Below, piece after piece: positions 40,667 to 52,319 of a DNA stretch of 64,000 nt (its first letter is position 1; each line of letters opens with the position of its first letter). The notes beneath the pieces were generated by a model, which worked only from the letters and a program-made list of their open reading frames with translations, was not told the DNA's origin and did not search any database. Where the stretch lies: positions 1,222,501-1,286,500 of the forward strand of contig WAEK01000005.1 of NCBI GenBank assembly GCA_011634665.1, written 5' to 3'. The translations under genes and the position numbers were made by a program. This DNA comes from Mortierella sp. BCC40632 (lineage: Eukaryota > Mortierellomycota > Mortierellomycetes > Mortierellales > Mortierellaceae).

Positions 40667-43600
40667 AAAAAAAAAAAAAAAAAAAAGGGGGGGGGAGACA
40701 GGGACAGAAACATTGGGGGGGGAGGAAAAAAAAAAAGAAAAAAAAAGCGAGAGGACAATGGTCACATGCCTCTTTGATCTCTTCTTACTCATTCATCTGC
40801 CAACTGAGATCTGGCGATTTGCATGCCCTAGCTCCAGATCTTCACAGAAACCAACACACAGCACACAATCAACTCAAGCCCTTCTAAAGCTTCCAGCTGC
40901 AGCAAATACCATTCATTCTAAGGCGAAACGCAACGCGACAAAAAAATAGTACGGTGGTAATGAAATCAAACTCTCTCTGTCGGAAGAATCATCAAACTCC
41001 AACTTCATCTCCAAGGACTCGTCAGCAAAAGCGAGCTCATGAGGCCCAACTTGCGGCGATTCATGACTTGAGCGAAGGGAGTCATGACCTAAGCGAAGAG
41101 ATTCAGCTTGACCCTCAACAACAGATTCAGTCAAGCCTGCAAGAAAAGGGTCAGCCAGACCTGGGAGAAAAAAGTCAGGCAGATCTGGAAGAAGAGCCTC
41201 TCGTTCGGAGTCCCAGGCGCAGGAGAGTGTTGCCTCAGCAACCTTGTCCTACAGCGGCCCAGCCAAATAACCATGTCAACCAAGGACAGCACCAGCGACT
41301 TCCGCAGGAGCAAGTGCAGGGCCCAGCACCTCAAGAGGCACAGCTGCACCAGTAAGCATCGGGACAGGGCAAGAAGGTCAGACCACCCGGAAATGTATTA
41401 TCGCGGGAGCAACTTCTGGCCTGCCTTCAGGGATTGTCGCAGGAACAATCAGGTTCCCAAGATCAACCTATGCTCGATGAACTGCCTACATTTCATGAGC
41501 AACTAGCAACTCAGGAACCAATACAGGTCCATGAGGAACATGATCTCCAAGGTCAACCTCTACCCGACGAACTGTCTGCACTCCATGAGCCACTATCAAG
41601 TCAGGAGGAGGAGCAAACACAGATCCATGAAAAGCAAGATATTCCAGTGCGACGCAAACCTGGTCGACCTCGAAAGCGACCACTTACTGACACTGAAGGT
41701 AAATGTTGTTGGATTGCTGCTCACGAGTATCCACTTGGTGTACAATGCGTAACGATACAGAGGTTTGCTGATTCCCAGTACTATTGTATTGCTACTGATA
41801 TTTAGGTGGCACAGTCATTACCAGTGAGGGTGCGAGCTTTCCACAGCCTCGAGCACCACCTCGGAAAAAAGCAGCCCGCACTACTGAGAGAGCTCAGGCA
41901 CCACAGTGGACTGAATCTTTAAAGGACACCATTCTACGGGAGCGACTGATGCTTGAGAACGATACGAAGGCAATGTCACTGGGGAAATCAAGGAGCACGA
42001 TTATCCAGTACGTGCGCGTCATTGAGCTCTGGAGAGTAAGCACTTCATCAGAGGATCAACGTGTTGCTGAATGACCTGGCGAGCATTTATGTATGGCATC
42101 AAGAGTGAGGAAAGTCCATGCTTTAATCCCGTTAACTCACTCCCTTTTCATCTGTTTGTTTTGTGGGTTACCAAATAGATCTTTTGCGAAGCAAACGTTG
42201 ATAAGTTCTCTATAGGTGATGGATCTTTGCTCTTTGCCGTGTATCCGATGGAGAAAGTTCTCGAATTTTTTAAGGAGCATGTCTTCAAGAGGACTGCAAC
42301 AAAATACGTCCCTATTGGAACCGGATACAAGACTCAGGTTCACGTCTACGACCCTCATAATCCTGAGCAGGAGAATGCTGGCCTCTTGGAGTGTATGTGC
42401 CATTGGTGCTGTCCCTGGATTTCCCAAGTCTACTCTTAGCCCCTACTCACCATTGGTTTTACTTGTCTTTTAATCTCACTAGTGATCAAGCAAGCCAGAT
42501 TCAGCAAAGACGGGAAGAAAAAAGTCATTGAGGTGCCGATATCAGAAGAAACCGTTAGTCAGGACAAAAAGGGTCTCGTTGAACTTCATCGTGTCCAAAA
42601 AGAGCGTAACTTGTTTGGAGGCCCACCTCCAAGCAAGTGGACAGAATTGAAGGAGGCCATCAGGAGCTATAATATGAATCTTGTGTATGAAGGTTCTCAT
42701 ATCAGTGGGCAGCGAGTTACGGGATGTATCCTCAGAGATTCTTACAAGCTACCGCAGCTGATATCTATGGCGCAAACGCTGTGGAACACATCGACCAGAA
42801 CATCCAGAGAGAGTATTCTACTTCATCGAAACAGGTTTTGCCTACTAGCACGCCATCAAATGCTCCTGAGAGACGAAGACATTCGCCACCTCAACTACTC
42901 TGAGTGTTTCTTTGACGTCCTCGCGAGAGACCTACATCATGGCTCTCAACAAGCCATGGCACTTGTTTTTCGTTTAAACAAAGGAAATACGAATAAGAGT
43001 GGCCAAAATCTCTATGCTGCTGCTGCACGCCACAACGATATCCGAAGGTGCCTTTTAGGAGCATTTGCATTTTACTTGCTTGCCCAATTCCAGGTAAGAA
43101 CATAATTTAAAAAAAAAAAAAAAAAAAAAAACTTGCTCACATTAATACGATTTAGGATCTTCCGCATCCGGAGGAGAAAGGTGGAAATAAGTGGAAAGGG
43201 AAGAGCGTAGTCAGAGACAATGAAAATGTCCGTCCTGTCGAAGCAGGTAGAAGTCATGATGAAAGAGACGAAATCGGTAACGAGAGCGATATTCTGAATG
43301 AGGAAAATGATACCGACACCGATCACGATCACGAACCTGCCGGAGCCGTTAACAACCAAAGTCGGTTCAGCAAGGACATCCATTATTTTGATCACTTGGA
43401 CGAAGAGTTCTCTCATGGTGCCAACTCCCAAGATGAAGAAGATGATGACTTTCATAACCTCCCAATTCTTCCCTATGCAATACAGGAAAACAATTGGAAA
43501 AACTACAAGGTCCTACCTGGAACGGGAGGGCCTACGACAAAAGTGAGTCCCCAAACGCAGTACTTCGCTACCAAAAAAATCTTTGTCCAACATGGTGTTT

Positions 43601-44079
43601 ACACCTCATGCGTGACCCATGGAGGGCGCCATGCTGGGGTTCGCGAAGCCGAGGCAATTGGCTTATCATTTGCAGACATTGCGGCTGGAGGTCGCTGGGC
43701 AGGCACTCGCGGCCGACTTGGTCTCCATTATCTAGGAGCACTGCCTTCTGGCTTTGCCCTCGGCAAGGCAGGCTTCAAGAACAAACCCTTCGAGATTGCC
43801 AGAAACAGGGTATCTCCACCATTGGAGCTGCAACGTCAAATATTTCCGTGGATCGAGACGGCATTTGGAAGACCAGGGACGGCTGTATTCCATTAATGGA
43901 ATGAGGAGTGTACCAACCAAATGCTGGAGAAAGATGAAAACGAACTTGTCGAGTCCGATCGACACACTCCTTGTTCATCGAGCCCATCATCCGCTCAAGC
44001 TGACGCAGGTGTTGATCCTCCCTCGAATTCATCAGACACGCTCTTTTCAGACGACGATGTGGCAAATTATCCTTCATAG

Positions 44080-44207
44080 AGCCAGCGACCCCTTTACTGT
44101 GTAATCCTTCTTTCATTTATTTCCACTCGAGATACAGATAAAATAAAGAAAATACTAGCTAGATAACCCTCTCTCCTTGGCTGACTCTGAACCCCATCTT
44201 TCTTTCT
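44080..44207 (+). repeat. Left inverted terminal repeat of DIRS copy 2
   Basis: GAGCCAGCGACCCCTTTACTG to CCCCATCTTTCTTTC, inverted at 48205-48332. The 13 bp outside it (TTATCCTTCATAG) is unique to the left end and complementary to part of the internal complementary region. Confidence 0.88.
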
Positions 44208-45222
44208 CTCGCAGGAACACGTCCGCTCGAGCAAATATGATCAATGACTTACCTACACCGTATTCTTCCCAGAGTGGTAACCCTACTCAACAATCATCGG
44301 ATGGTAACCCCATCCAACCTGCGCAGAATCCCCTTCCACAACTCCTCCCTTCCACCCTCACCAACGAGGACATCCAAGCATTGGTGGCGGTCCTTGCCCC
44401 AGCTCTTCGACAGGCAGGGATCACTCCATCAACGGATCAACATAAAGACCCTTACCTCACAGTCAACCCATCTGTTCCAATCCTCGAACCTTACGATCAG
44501 CTCGAGGAATACCTGCCTAGCTTCAAAACCGGCTTAAGTTTCACGACCATCCTAAGTGGGATGAAGACGATGGCTACACCGACATCAAGCACTTCCCGAG
44601 AGTGCGTGGGATTGAGTACACGGCTCCAGTCCTCCCTACTCACCTCAACACTTCCAAACACTTACAGAGAAGAGATCAAGAGTTCGCTACTCTCCAAACA
44701 AAATTGGCCCACCTCACCAGACCAATTGACGCCACAGTCCATGCTATCCTTTCCTCACCTGCAACAGATCAGGACGATCCGGTCATGGCTAACATCATTG
44801 AGACTCTGGACACCATTCGTTACAATCTCGCAGCAATCAGCACTGAGATGGGCCATCTTCGTACGCAGGCCATTTGCAGAGACAAGAATATCATTCCCCC
44901 TACTGACCCCAACGGAAGACCCCAATCATTTCTCACCAGGAGATTATCGATCAACAAAAGTTCACCAAGTCACTCAAGAATGCGACAGGACAGGGTGACA
45001 GAGGTAACGGAAGGGGCAGGGGGGGCAGAGGCGGCTACAAAAATCATGGGAACCACAATTTCCAGGGGTAACCAACAGCGGCACACAGAAGGCAACAACA
45101 ATGAGAAACAGAGCCAATCGAACTCGAACTCTTATCAAACTCCAAACAGCGACAGCAGCAGCCAGTTTTTTCAGCAAGCCTCGAACCCAAGGGGACGCGG
45201 TCGGGGCCGAGGACGCCAGTAG
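44177..45222 (+). CDS. DIRS copy 2 gag-like ORF
   Basis: Starts MADSEPHLSF inside the left repeat and stays open to 44998; the RG-rich end is in a neighbouring frame to 45222. The frame change sits near CGGAAGACC (44915), where copy 1 has one more G. Its function is inferred as a gag-like nucleic-acid-binding protein. Confidence 0.7.
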
Positions 45223-45444
45223 GAGGACGACTACATCGGTTCCAAGCAGCGTGGAGACGACTCACCGACGAAGACTGGATTCGTCGGACTATCGAAGATG
45301 GATTCAGAATCCCGTTCACTTCTCTCCCGCCAGACAGTCCCCATCCCAGACACCACCATCCCCGATCGACCAAAGAGACGGAAACAATAGAGAAGGAAAT
45401 CCTCGCTCTTCTCGAAAAACGCGCAATAGAGGAAGCTACCGAAG

Positions 45445-47091
45445 ATGGCTTTACGAGCCGACTTTTACGATCCCAAAAAGAAAACGGGAGACTTGAGGCC
45501 TGTTCTAAACCTACGTCCCTTAAATCAGTATGTACCGAAGAAACATTTCAAAATGGAGACGATCAAGGTAGTTTGCAATATGATAAACAAGGGAGACTAC
45601 ATGACCAGTGTAGATCTCCAGGATGCATTCCTCCACGTTCTCATCCACGAGTCTTCCAGGAAACACCTACAATTCCACTGGAAAGGGAAACAGTACCAGT
45701 TCCGCGTACTACCCTTCGGTCTCTCATTGGCGCCCTTCGTCTTTACGAAGGTCCTCAAACCGATCCTCAGATGGGCTCGGCGCAAGGGAATAAGGATCGC
45801 AGCGTACTTAGACGATCTATTGATAGTAGCCAGGAACAGGGAACAGTCCTTACTAGCAACAAAACAAGTTCTCGACAAGTTGAAGTCGCTCGGATTCCTA
45901 GTAAAGGAAAGCAAGTCTCATCTGGAGCCCACACAGTCGATATCACATCTGGGATTCCAGATCGACTCCCCAGAAGATGACACTTTCAGTGCCAAAAGAC
46001 AAGATCCGCGACATCAGAAGAGAAGCTTCCAAGATGATCAAGAAGGGCAAGATGACGCTGAGAGCCCTCTCGTCCTTCATCGGGAAAGCACTCGCAATGA
46101 CGGCAGCAGTTCTGCCTGCCAGACTCAAGACGCAAACCCTGGTACAAGTGAAGAACGAAGCCCTTCAACGGGGACTTCATGGACGGAATATGTTTCATTG
46201 ACGACACCAGCTCTGGAGGACCTTCAATGGTGGATAGAAGGCTTACAATCGTGGAACGGCCTCACTTGGATCCAACAACCTCCCCAAGCGGAGATCTACA
46301 CCGATGCCTCGGATACGGGATGGGGGATCGTCCATGGACAGAAAACCATCTCAGGATTATGGGACAGACAGCTGATGGAGACTCACATCAACTTGAAAGA
46401 GTTAATGGTGATTTGGTACACAGTGGCACACCCCTCAATTCCAAGGGAAGAGATTAATGATTTATTGCGACAACACAACGACTATTGCATACGTGAACAA
46501 GTTTGGAGGGACGAGATCACCAGAGCTGATGAAGCTAGCAGACAGGATTTGGTCTCATTGCTTGGCGACGGGAACCACAATCTCCACAGCATTCGTCCCC
46601 TCATTACTCAACCCTGCCGATCCACCCAGTCGACAATTGCAGAAGCAACTAGAATGGAGTATCAGTCCCGAAGCATTCCAGACACTGGACGACAAGTGGG
46701 GACCCCACCACATAGATCTCTTCGCCTCGAAACACAACGCAAAGCTGAAGAACTACATGTCATGGAAATTCGAGAAGGAAGCAGTGGCACAGGACGCCAT
46801 GCAACAGGAATGGAAAGGACAAGGCAGACTCTATGTCTGTCCTCCATGGAATTTGATCCCGCTGATTCTAGCGAGGATTCAGAAGGAGGGCCTGAAAGCG
46901 ACATTGATAACTCCGAACTGGACAGGCGCCATCTGGTATCCAACAATGAAGATGATGACATCAGAACCACCAATTCATCTACATCGCTCCGCCGTTCAGG
47001 ACGCCTTCAAAAAGACCCCGGGATCCTAGAGAAGAACCCAGCTTGGTCCTTGATCGCATGGAACATAAACGGCGCAAGACCCTGTCAATGA
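45445..47091 (+). pseudogene. DIRS copy 2 RT/RNase H (mosaic frame)
   Basis: The 548-codon frame alternates between the RT frame and the overlapping frame. RT motifs (AAYLDDLLIVARN) are followed near 45966 by the other frame (SPEDDTFSAKRQD), return near 46160, and shift again near 46434. Each switch coincides with a homopolymer that differs by one base from copy 1 (CCC/CCCC, GGGGG/GGGG, CCC/CCCC). Either real indels or sequencing errors explain it. Confidence 0.8.
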
Positions 47092-48056
47092 AAGGATACG
47101 ACAACTCCGTAGTCAACATTCTGAGAGACGCGGAGACGGAAAGGCTCAAACGCAAACGTTACAGTCATATTCAGAAGTCGTTCATACAATGGTGTGAGGA
47201 TAAGAGTGTAGACCCCACACTTCCCAACCCAGCGATGGTCCTCAATTTTTCTTGCTTGGGGACACACCACCAAAGGATGGAAAGCGACTACAATATCAGC
47301 CTATCGAGCCCAGCTCACGGGACTCTATGAAGACACCTCACTTTTCCAACAGGACAGCTACTTCTCCAGCTTCTTCCAAGTTTTACGCGCAAACGAAGTG
47401 GATTCAAACAAGGAGATGGACTTAGACATTACGCCGATCTTGGATTATTTTCGGTCACTACCGCCAAACAAAAATGTATCAGCAGAGATCCTCGCACAGA
47501 AATTATGTTGGTCACTGGGTATGTGCGCATTCCTCCGCCCTAGCGACATCGAGCGTATTGATCTGGATGAGTGCCAAATAGAGAACACGTTTGTGAAACT
47601 GCTCGTCCTTCGTCCCAAAAGAAAAGTCAAACGGAATTCACAAAAACAAATATGTGATCCTTAAAAGCGCTGCAATCGGATCCCGCCCTTTGTCCAGTCA
47701 AGACGTTCAAGGCTTATGTGTCACGGTTCACAAAGGACCGCCTATCAGTTCCGCATCCGACCCAGCCCTCCTTAATGTACAATCCACTGGTACGACACGT
47801 CAAGTATCACGAGATGGGTGTTTCAGCACAGCGCATCGGAAAACACATCAAGGCGGTCATGTCAAAGCTACAATTACCACCAGGAGCAAGGGTACCAAAG
47901 GCCAGAGCCGCAGGATCTACACAAGCGGCAAGGAAAGGAGCTGACATCAACGACATTGTCACTCAAGGCAATTGGTCTTCTTCAGCGATGTTCTCCAAGT
48001 TTTATCGTATGTCAAGCAAGACGAAATCAAACTTTACGAAAATGGTATTGGGCTGA
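47043..48056 (+). pseudogene. DIRS copy 2 tyrosine recombinase (frame-broken)
   Basis: Three overlapping frames carry the DNA-binding part (RKRYSHIQKSFIQWCEDK), the AQKLCWSLGMCAFLRPSDI block and the catalytic end (ARAAGSTQAARKG, GNWSSSAMFSKFYRMS). A T-run difference near 47246 and the shared frame change near 47640 separate them. Confidence 0.8.
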
Positions 48057-48068
48057 TTACTCTGAATG

Positions 48069-48162
48069 CACAGTAAAGGGGTCGCTGGCTCTATGAAGGA
48101 TAATGCAGGACTAAGACGACAAAGGAAGTCTTATGTCCATTATCCGAGCCAGCGACCCTTTT
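48069..48162 (+). other. Internal complementary region of DIRS copy 2
   Basis: CTATGAAGGATAA joined to TGCAGGACTAAGACG at 48103/48104 is the fused complement of the two outer ends. The right part is slightly altered compared with copy 1 (CGACCCTTTTTTG for CGACCCCTTTACTG). Confidence 0.88.
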
Positions 48163-48204
48163 TTGTCCCACCCCTCCTCCCTTTTATCTGTTCACCATAC
48201 TCGC

Positions 48205-48332
48205 GAAAGAAAGATGGGGTTCAGAGTCAGCCAAGGAGAGAGGGTTATCTAGCTAGTATTTTCTTTATTTTATCTGTATCTCGAGTGGAAATAAATGAAA
48301 GAAGGATTACACAGTAAAGGGGTCGCTGGCTC
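48205..48332 (+). repeat. Right inverted terminal repeat of DIRS copy 2
   Basis: Reverse complement of 44080-44207. It is followed by 42 bp unique to the right end (GGATAATGGACATAAGACTTC ... CCTGCA). Confidence 0.88.
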
Positions 48333-49083
48333 GGATAATGGACATAAGACTTCCTTTGTCGTCTTAGTCCTGCAGAAGGCATTCTTGAAACTGCTTGTGA
48401 GGTTTAGAAGGACTATCCTTCAAGATGCCGCAATACGGCTCCAGCTTAACGAGACAAACACAGTCCTTCGGCAGAATGGTATCTTTCGATCGCCAGCGTT
48501 CCTGAGATTCAAAGAGGAAGTGATCGCTAGCCTGGACAGACCAGAGTCGGATCCATTGGATCAGTACCAGCAACTTACTCCGTGTTTAGTCGAGTCAATC
48601 AAAGATCTCAAGGGCACGGTGTCAGTTGTTGTGGTGAAAATCGACCGACTTGAACGCACACAGGAGAATGTGTATCAACAAATCCAGTACTTGGCTGAAG
48701 AACAGCGCCATCCTCATCCCCAATTTCCACAGATCGCTGCCCCAACAGCAAGTATTCAGCAGCAGCAGTTGTTGTTGCAATTGCAGTACATGCAACACAT
48801 GCACCAAGCACAAATGCAGCAACAACATAACATGTTCAACATGTTGTTGCAGACGATGCAAACGCCCACTTCACCGCAGCATATAGCGCCTCTGCCGCAA
48901 GCGGAGCGCGTACCAATACCATCTCTCTCTCAGTGGCGCCGTCTACACCAACAGCAGCCCCCGGCGCAGTCCCAGAAACAACCTCAAGGTCTCCAGGCAC
49001 TTCAATCTTCCTCTGCTCCTGCAAAGCCGGGACACCATCGCAAAGAAATGAAATTCATACTTTACGATGGGACAAAGAAGTAA

Positions 49084-49509
49084 CAAATGAAATAAAACAA
49101 AAGGCTCAAGGGCCACCTGGGCCTACACCCAGCACGAAGCTATTGATCCAACCTCCATCCTGGCGTCCCGGCCTCTCGTTAGGCTTTTGATGGCATGGGT
49201 CATCATCCTCGTCCTCGTACCTGACTCGAATATTTTTTTTTTTTTTCGTCGCAATTCAATGGCATCTTTTGCTCACCTCAGACCAATTCAGCTTCTATAC
49301 CTTTTCCCTCCATTGGTCCCTCTCCCTCCCTCATGTAGCCCATTTCAATGAGCGGCCCTGCGGGGCTTTTTGGACATTGGTTTTTTCTCATTTCTCATTA
49401 GTGGGAATTTACAGGTATCCAAGTAAAAAAAAAAAAAAAAAAAAGTTGGTGTCTCCTTCCTATTTTGTTAACTGAGAGAGGATTGGCCAACAAGGACTGG
49501 TCTCACCCT
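49084..49509. other. No gene recognised; poly(T) and poly(A) tracts
   Basis: Intergenic, with tracts near 49231-49247 and 49425-49444. The sequence just after the Crypton stop could encode a few more residues in another frame but shows no clear domain. Confidence 0.35.
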
Positions 49510-49514
49510 ATTTT

Positions 49515-50105
49515 GTTACTGGTAAGGTGTCTGGTCGAATTTTCCAGTTAGCGATAAATTACTGTGACAGTGTCTCTTACGATGACGATGGAGAAGCTAA
49601 AAACCAGGATGACCTTAAAAATTTTGTACCCCCAGACTTCCCTCCATATGAACTCCGATTGAAGCCAGGCATGCCGATCATGTGCATCCGCAACATTGAC
49701 ACTATGAATGGCCTCTACAATGGAACGAAGCTGATTGTCAAGGAAACACACACATGTATTATCCTTGCCACTTTTGCAATTGGAGAGAGGGCTGGTAAAG
49801 AAGTCTTCCTCTGCCCCATATACCACACAACATTGCAATACGGCTCAACACCTGTTCCAATCACGCGATTGCAGATTCCTATCAAGCATGCTTTCGCAAT
49901 GATGATCAACAAGAGTCAGGGTCAGACTCTCAGTAGTGTAGGTGTCTTCTTATCCTAGAGTGTTTTTTCACACGGGCAATTGTATGATGCTCTCTCTCGC
50001 TGCTCTAACCCCGACAACCTGAAGGTGTTTATAGAAGATGGCGTCGTTAGTAGCCAACATGGCACATATACCCGTAGTGCAGTACACCGTGAAGTTCTAA
50101 TGTAG
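49515..50105 (+). pseudogene. Pif1/Helitron helicase, C-terminal part
   Basis: Encodes LRLKPGMPIMCIRNIDTMNGLYNGTKLIV, then helicase motif V (HAFAMMINKSQGQTLSSVGVFL) and motif VI (FSHGQLYDALSRCSNPDNLKVFI), as in Pif1-like helicases of Helitrons. An in-frame TAG (about 49957) separates the last two motifs in the same frame. The N-terminal helicase motifs and Rep domain are absent, so it is a truncated copy. No Helitron 3' hairpin was confirmed. Confidence 0.82.
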
Positions 50106-50322
50106 TAGCTTGGGGCGATAGCCTCGAGCAAATCTGCTAGTAATAGACTGAAGGGGATAGAGACAAAGCAGGGGACAGAAAATAAGATCAAGGAGCATGG
50201 ACGAAGACAGAGGGGAGGTTCAGATAACAATAAGTTGACAGGACACCTGACTTGTGACAACCAAGCGCTCAAAGCGACATCGCTTTTGATCCCTCGTTGT
50301 CAAGGGCGAGAGACTTAAGGCA

Positions 50323-50560
50323 GGGTGAGAAAAAGGGCAGGGTGAGAGCAAGGGCAAGGTGAGAGCAAGGGCAGGGTGAGAGCAAGGGCAGGGGTGAGAG
50401 CAAGGGCAGGGGAGAGAGCAAGGGCAGGGTGAGAGCAAGGGCAGGGTGAGAGCAAGGGCAGGGTGAGAGCAAGGGGCAGGGTGAGAGCAAGGGCAGGGTG
50501 AGAGCAAGGGCAGGGTGAGAGCAAGGGCAGGGTGAGAGCAAGGGCAACGAGGGCAGAGGG
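50323..50560. repeat. 17-bp minisatellite (GAGAGCAAGGGCAGGGT)
   Basis: About fourteen tandem units with occasional 1-bp length changes. The minus translation is an SPCPCSHPALALTL repeat that cycles frame because 17 is not a multiple of three, hence the several overlapping spurious ORFs. There are no spacers and no CRISPR features. Confidence 0.92.
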
Positions 50561-51728
50561 GCAGAGAGAGGGGAAAGCGAGCTTTGTGGTGCGTCGAGCT
50601 GGCAGTGCTCTGGAATGTAGCTTTGTGCGAGCCAGCAAATTACATGTCTCTCTGTCCTAACTATCTCTCTGTCCTTATTACCGATAGATCAAAAAGTAAC
50701 ATCGGTGTCTCTGCCCCTTCTCTCCCTCCCTTCTCTCCCTCCCTGCCGTCCCTCTCTTTGTCTCTCCGCTTGACACTGATGGATCCTAAAGCAACGTCGC
50801 TGTGAACGCTTGGCTGCCACAACGGGGGCTTGTCCAGGTATAGGCCTTGGGCCATGAAAGGTCATAAATATTTCTACTCAGTCTTAATCAATCTCCAAAA
50901 ATGGTTAGGTTTTCTGTCCCGAATTGTGCAGCTACACTATCATAGCTCGCCTTCCCTGCCCAAGCAACTTTTCCCTCTGCCCTCATACTGAAGCCTCCCC
51001 AAGCCAAGGATTTGCTCATCTCCTTTAAAATCTCTCCCCTTCGAGAACCCCTTCCTTGATTCAACTTACACCTACATCGCCTCCTCTTCCCTTAACTCCA
51101 TCTCCTGAAAATTTGCTCCTATCCTTTTTATGCATCACATCTTTTAATAGTATCCCTCCCTATTATTCTCTCCTCACTTAGTAAACAGACAGTGCACCAG
51201 TTACAATCAGCGCACCAGTTACAAATCAGAGCACCAACCCGTGGCACTAATCTCGCTCTCTACACTCCTAAGGAATTTGGAAACCCTGTCAGTACATCTC
51301 TCGGAGTCCAGGTCCAGAAATATTAAACAATTGAAGATCAGACATCCCTCAAGTATAAAAAGGTGCGGTTCCTCAACATGCACCTCGTCCATCTCAAGTC
51401 TCTCAAATCTCGGCACCTTCCACTCGACCACAAACATCGTCGCACGACCCAGACGGACTCTACGCAGAACCCTCTTAGCGTAACATTGAACCCTACCAAG
51501 AGCGTTTACTGCAGCTGCCTTATCTAGCCTCGTCGGAAACCCGAATAATTCATACATTGACGCCCACGATCTTAAATCGCTGTCACCTCCTCAAAGTAAG
51601 ACAAAGCAATGCGAAAGTTTTGTTTTATGCTCTGTTGGTGAAGAGACCATTAGCCAAAAACAAACTTGTATCTTTTCAATAACCTCGATCCTTTTCTTAC
51701 TCTCCTATACATAAGCTAGATCATTAAG
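50561..51728. other. Intergenic, CT-rich; no gene recognised
   Basis: Contains a roughly 45-bp dispersed repeat (50772-50832, AACGTCGCTGTGAACGCTTGG) also seen on minus at about 50230-50310 and on plus at 62935-62985. A TATAAAAAGG lies near 51354. The 112-aa minus frame (51219-51557) has no recognised domain. Confidence 0.4.
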
Positions 51729-52187
51729 ATGCAACTCAAGACACTCACTCTCGCTGCCGGTGCTCTCGCCTTTCTTGCCATAAACGCGGTGGCGAAGACC
51801 CCAGTTTCAACTGATATTACTTCAGACCCAAAGAGTACTTGGGTCAGATGGCTACCGAACGCCTTGCCGGCTGCTGGCTACATTATTCTTAAAAATTCCA
51901 GCGACGAGCCACTCGATGTAACCAAGATTAAAAGCACAGATTACATGAAAATCACGATTTACCAGACCGTTGCAGATTCGGATTCATCCAAAATGGTCAA
52001 GGTTGACAAAATTACTGTACCATCACATGGTGAATTTGAATTTGCTCCTGGTAAATATCACATTATGTTGGAGAAACCTACTCATTTGATAGTACCTGGT
52101 GATAACGCACGCGTGATATTTTTTCTCTCTGATGGCAAGGTTTTCAAAGTAAGAATGCCAGTCCGGACTAGTCCCGAGCTTTATTAG
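51729..52187 (+). CDS. Secreted PCu(A)C-type copper chaperone
   Basis: Intact 152-residue intronless ORF. Residues 1-22 form a signal peptide (hydrophobic run ending INAVA). The mature domain has the PCu(A)C (DUF461) signature: LPAAGYIILKNSSDEPL at the start, and a metal site where a Met (SSKM) is followed after exactly 21 residues by HIM, the family's M-X21-H-X-M. Ten residues before that Met, where bacterial members have His or Met, stands Tyr (IYQT; codon TAC). In bacteria these periplasmic proteins deliver Cu(I) to cytochrome oxidase and related targets. Here the product would be secreted or pass through the secretory pathway. Three of four ligands are kept. A poly(A) of about 40 follows 130 bp after the stop. 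Confidence 0.82.
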   Translation: MQLKTLTLAAGALAFLAINAVAKTPVSTDITSDPKSTWVRWLPNALPAAGYIILKNSSDEPLDVTKIKSTDYMKITIYQTVADSDSSKMVKVDKITVPSHGEFEFAPGKYHIMLEKPTHLIVPGDNARVIFFLSDGKVFKVRMPVRTSPELY

Positions 52188-52319
52188 GGTTTATTGCCCC
52201 CAATGGAAAGCTTTACCGGATATATTGAAGGATAGAGCCAATTTTCTACAGCCACTAGGGAACCAAGATGTGTATCATTGTATCGCGTCTACGGCTATCG
52301 AAATATTAAAGAAAATGTG

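Larger units (their letters stand above)
44067..48374 (+). mobile_element. DIRS-like retrotransposon, copy 2 (4308 bp)
   Basis: The same element as copy 1 in the opposite orientation, beginning TTATCCTTCATAGAGCC and ending GTCTTAGTCCTGCA. The host frame reads ...gca aa|g aag gca... across the empty site, so there is no target duplication. Length differs from copy 1 by one base, and most differences I compared are homopolymer lengths. Confidence 0.93.
40954..49083 (+). pseudogene. Crypton-type tyrosine recombinase gene, split by a DIRS element
   Basis: Five exons with GT-AG introns and matching phases: about 41431-41698, 41806-42035, 42179-42392, 42483-43093 and 43156-44066/48375-49083. A possible further 5' exon lies at 40954-41351. 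The protein has a Gln/Glu-rich N-terminus, an AT-hook (RRKPGRPRKRP), the NDC10/CBF3-like recombinase core with catalytic Arg (HQMLLRDEDIRHL), HGGRH, GGRW and nucleophile Tyr (LHYLGALPSG), then a coiled-coil, Gln-rich C-terminus (QQQQLLLQLQYMQHMHQAQ). The reading frame is preserved exactly across the DIRS insertion. One in-frame TAA (about 43894) follows TAVFH. Cryptons are DNA transposons using this recombinase; a domesticated derivative is possible. Confidence 0.78.

Noticed and set aside
50323..50560. Proline/cysteine-rich repeat protein
   Set aside because: The ORFs are translations of a 17-bp minisatellite in rotating frames.
51219..51557. 112-aa minus-strand ORF upstream of the copper chaperone
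   Set aside because: No recognisable domain or splice context; a chance frame is as likely.
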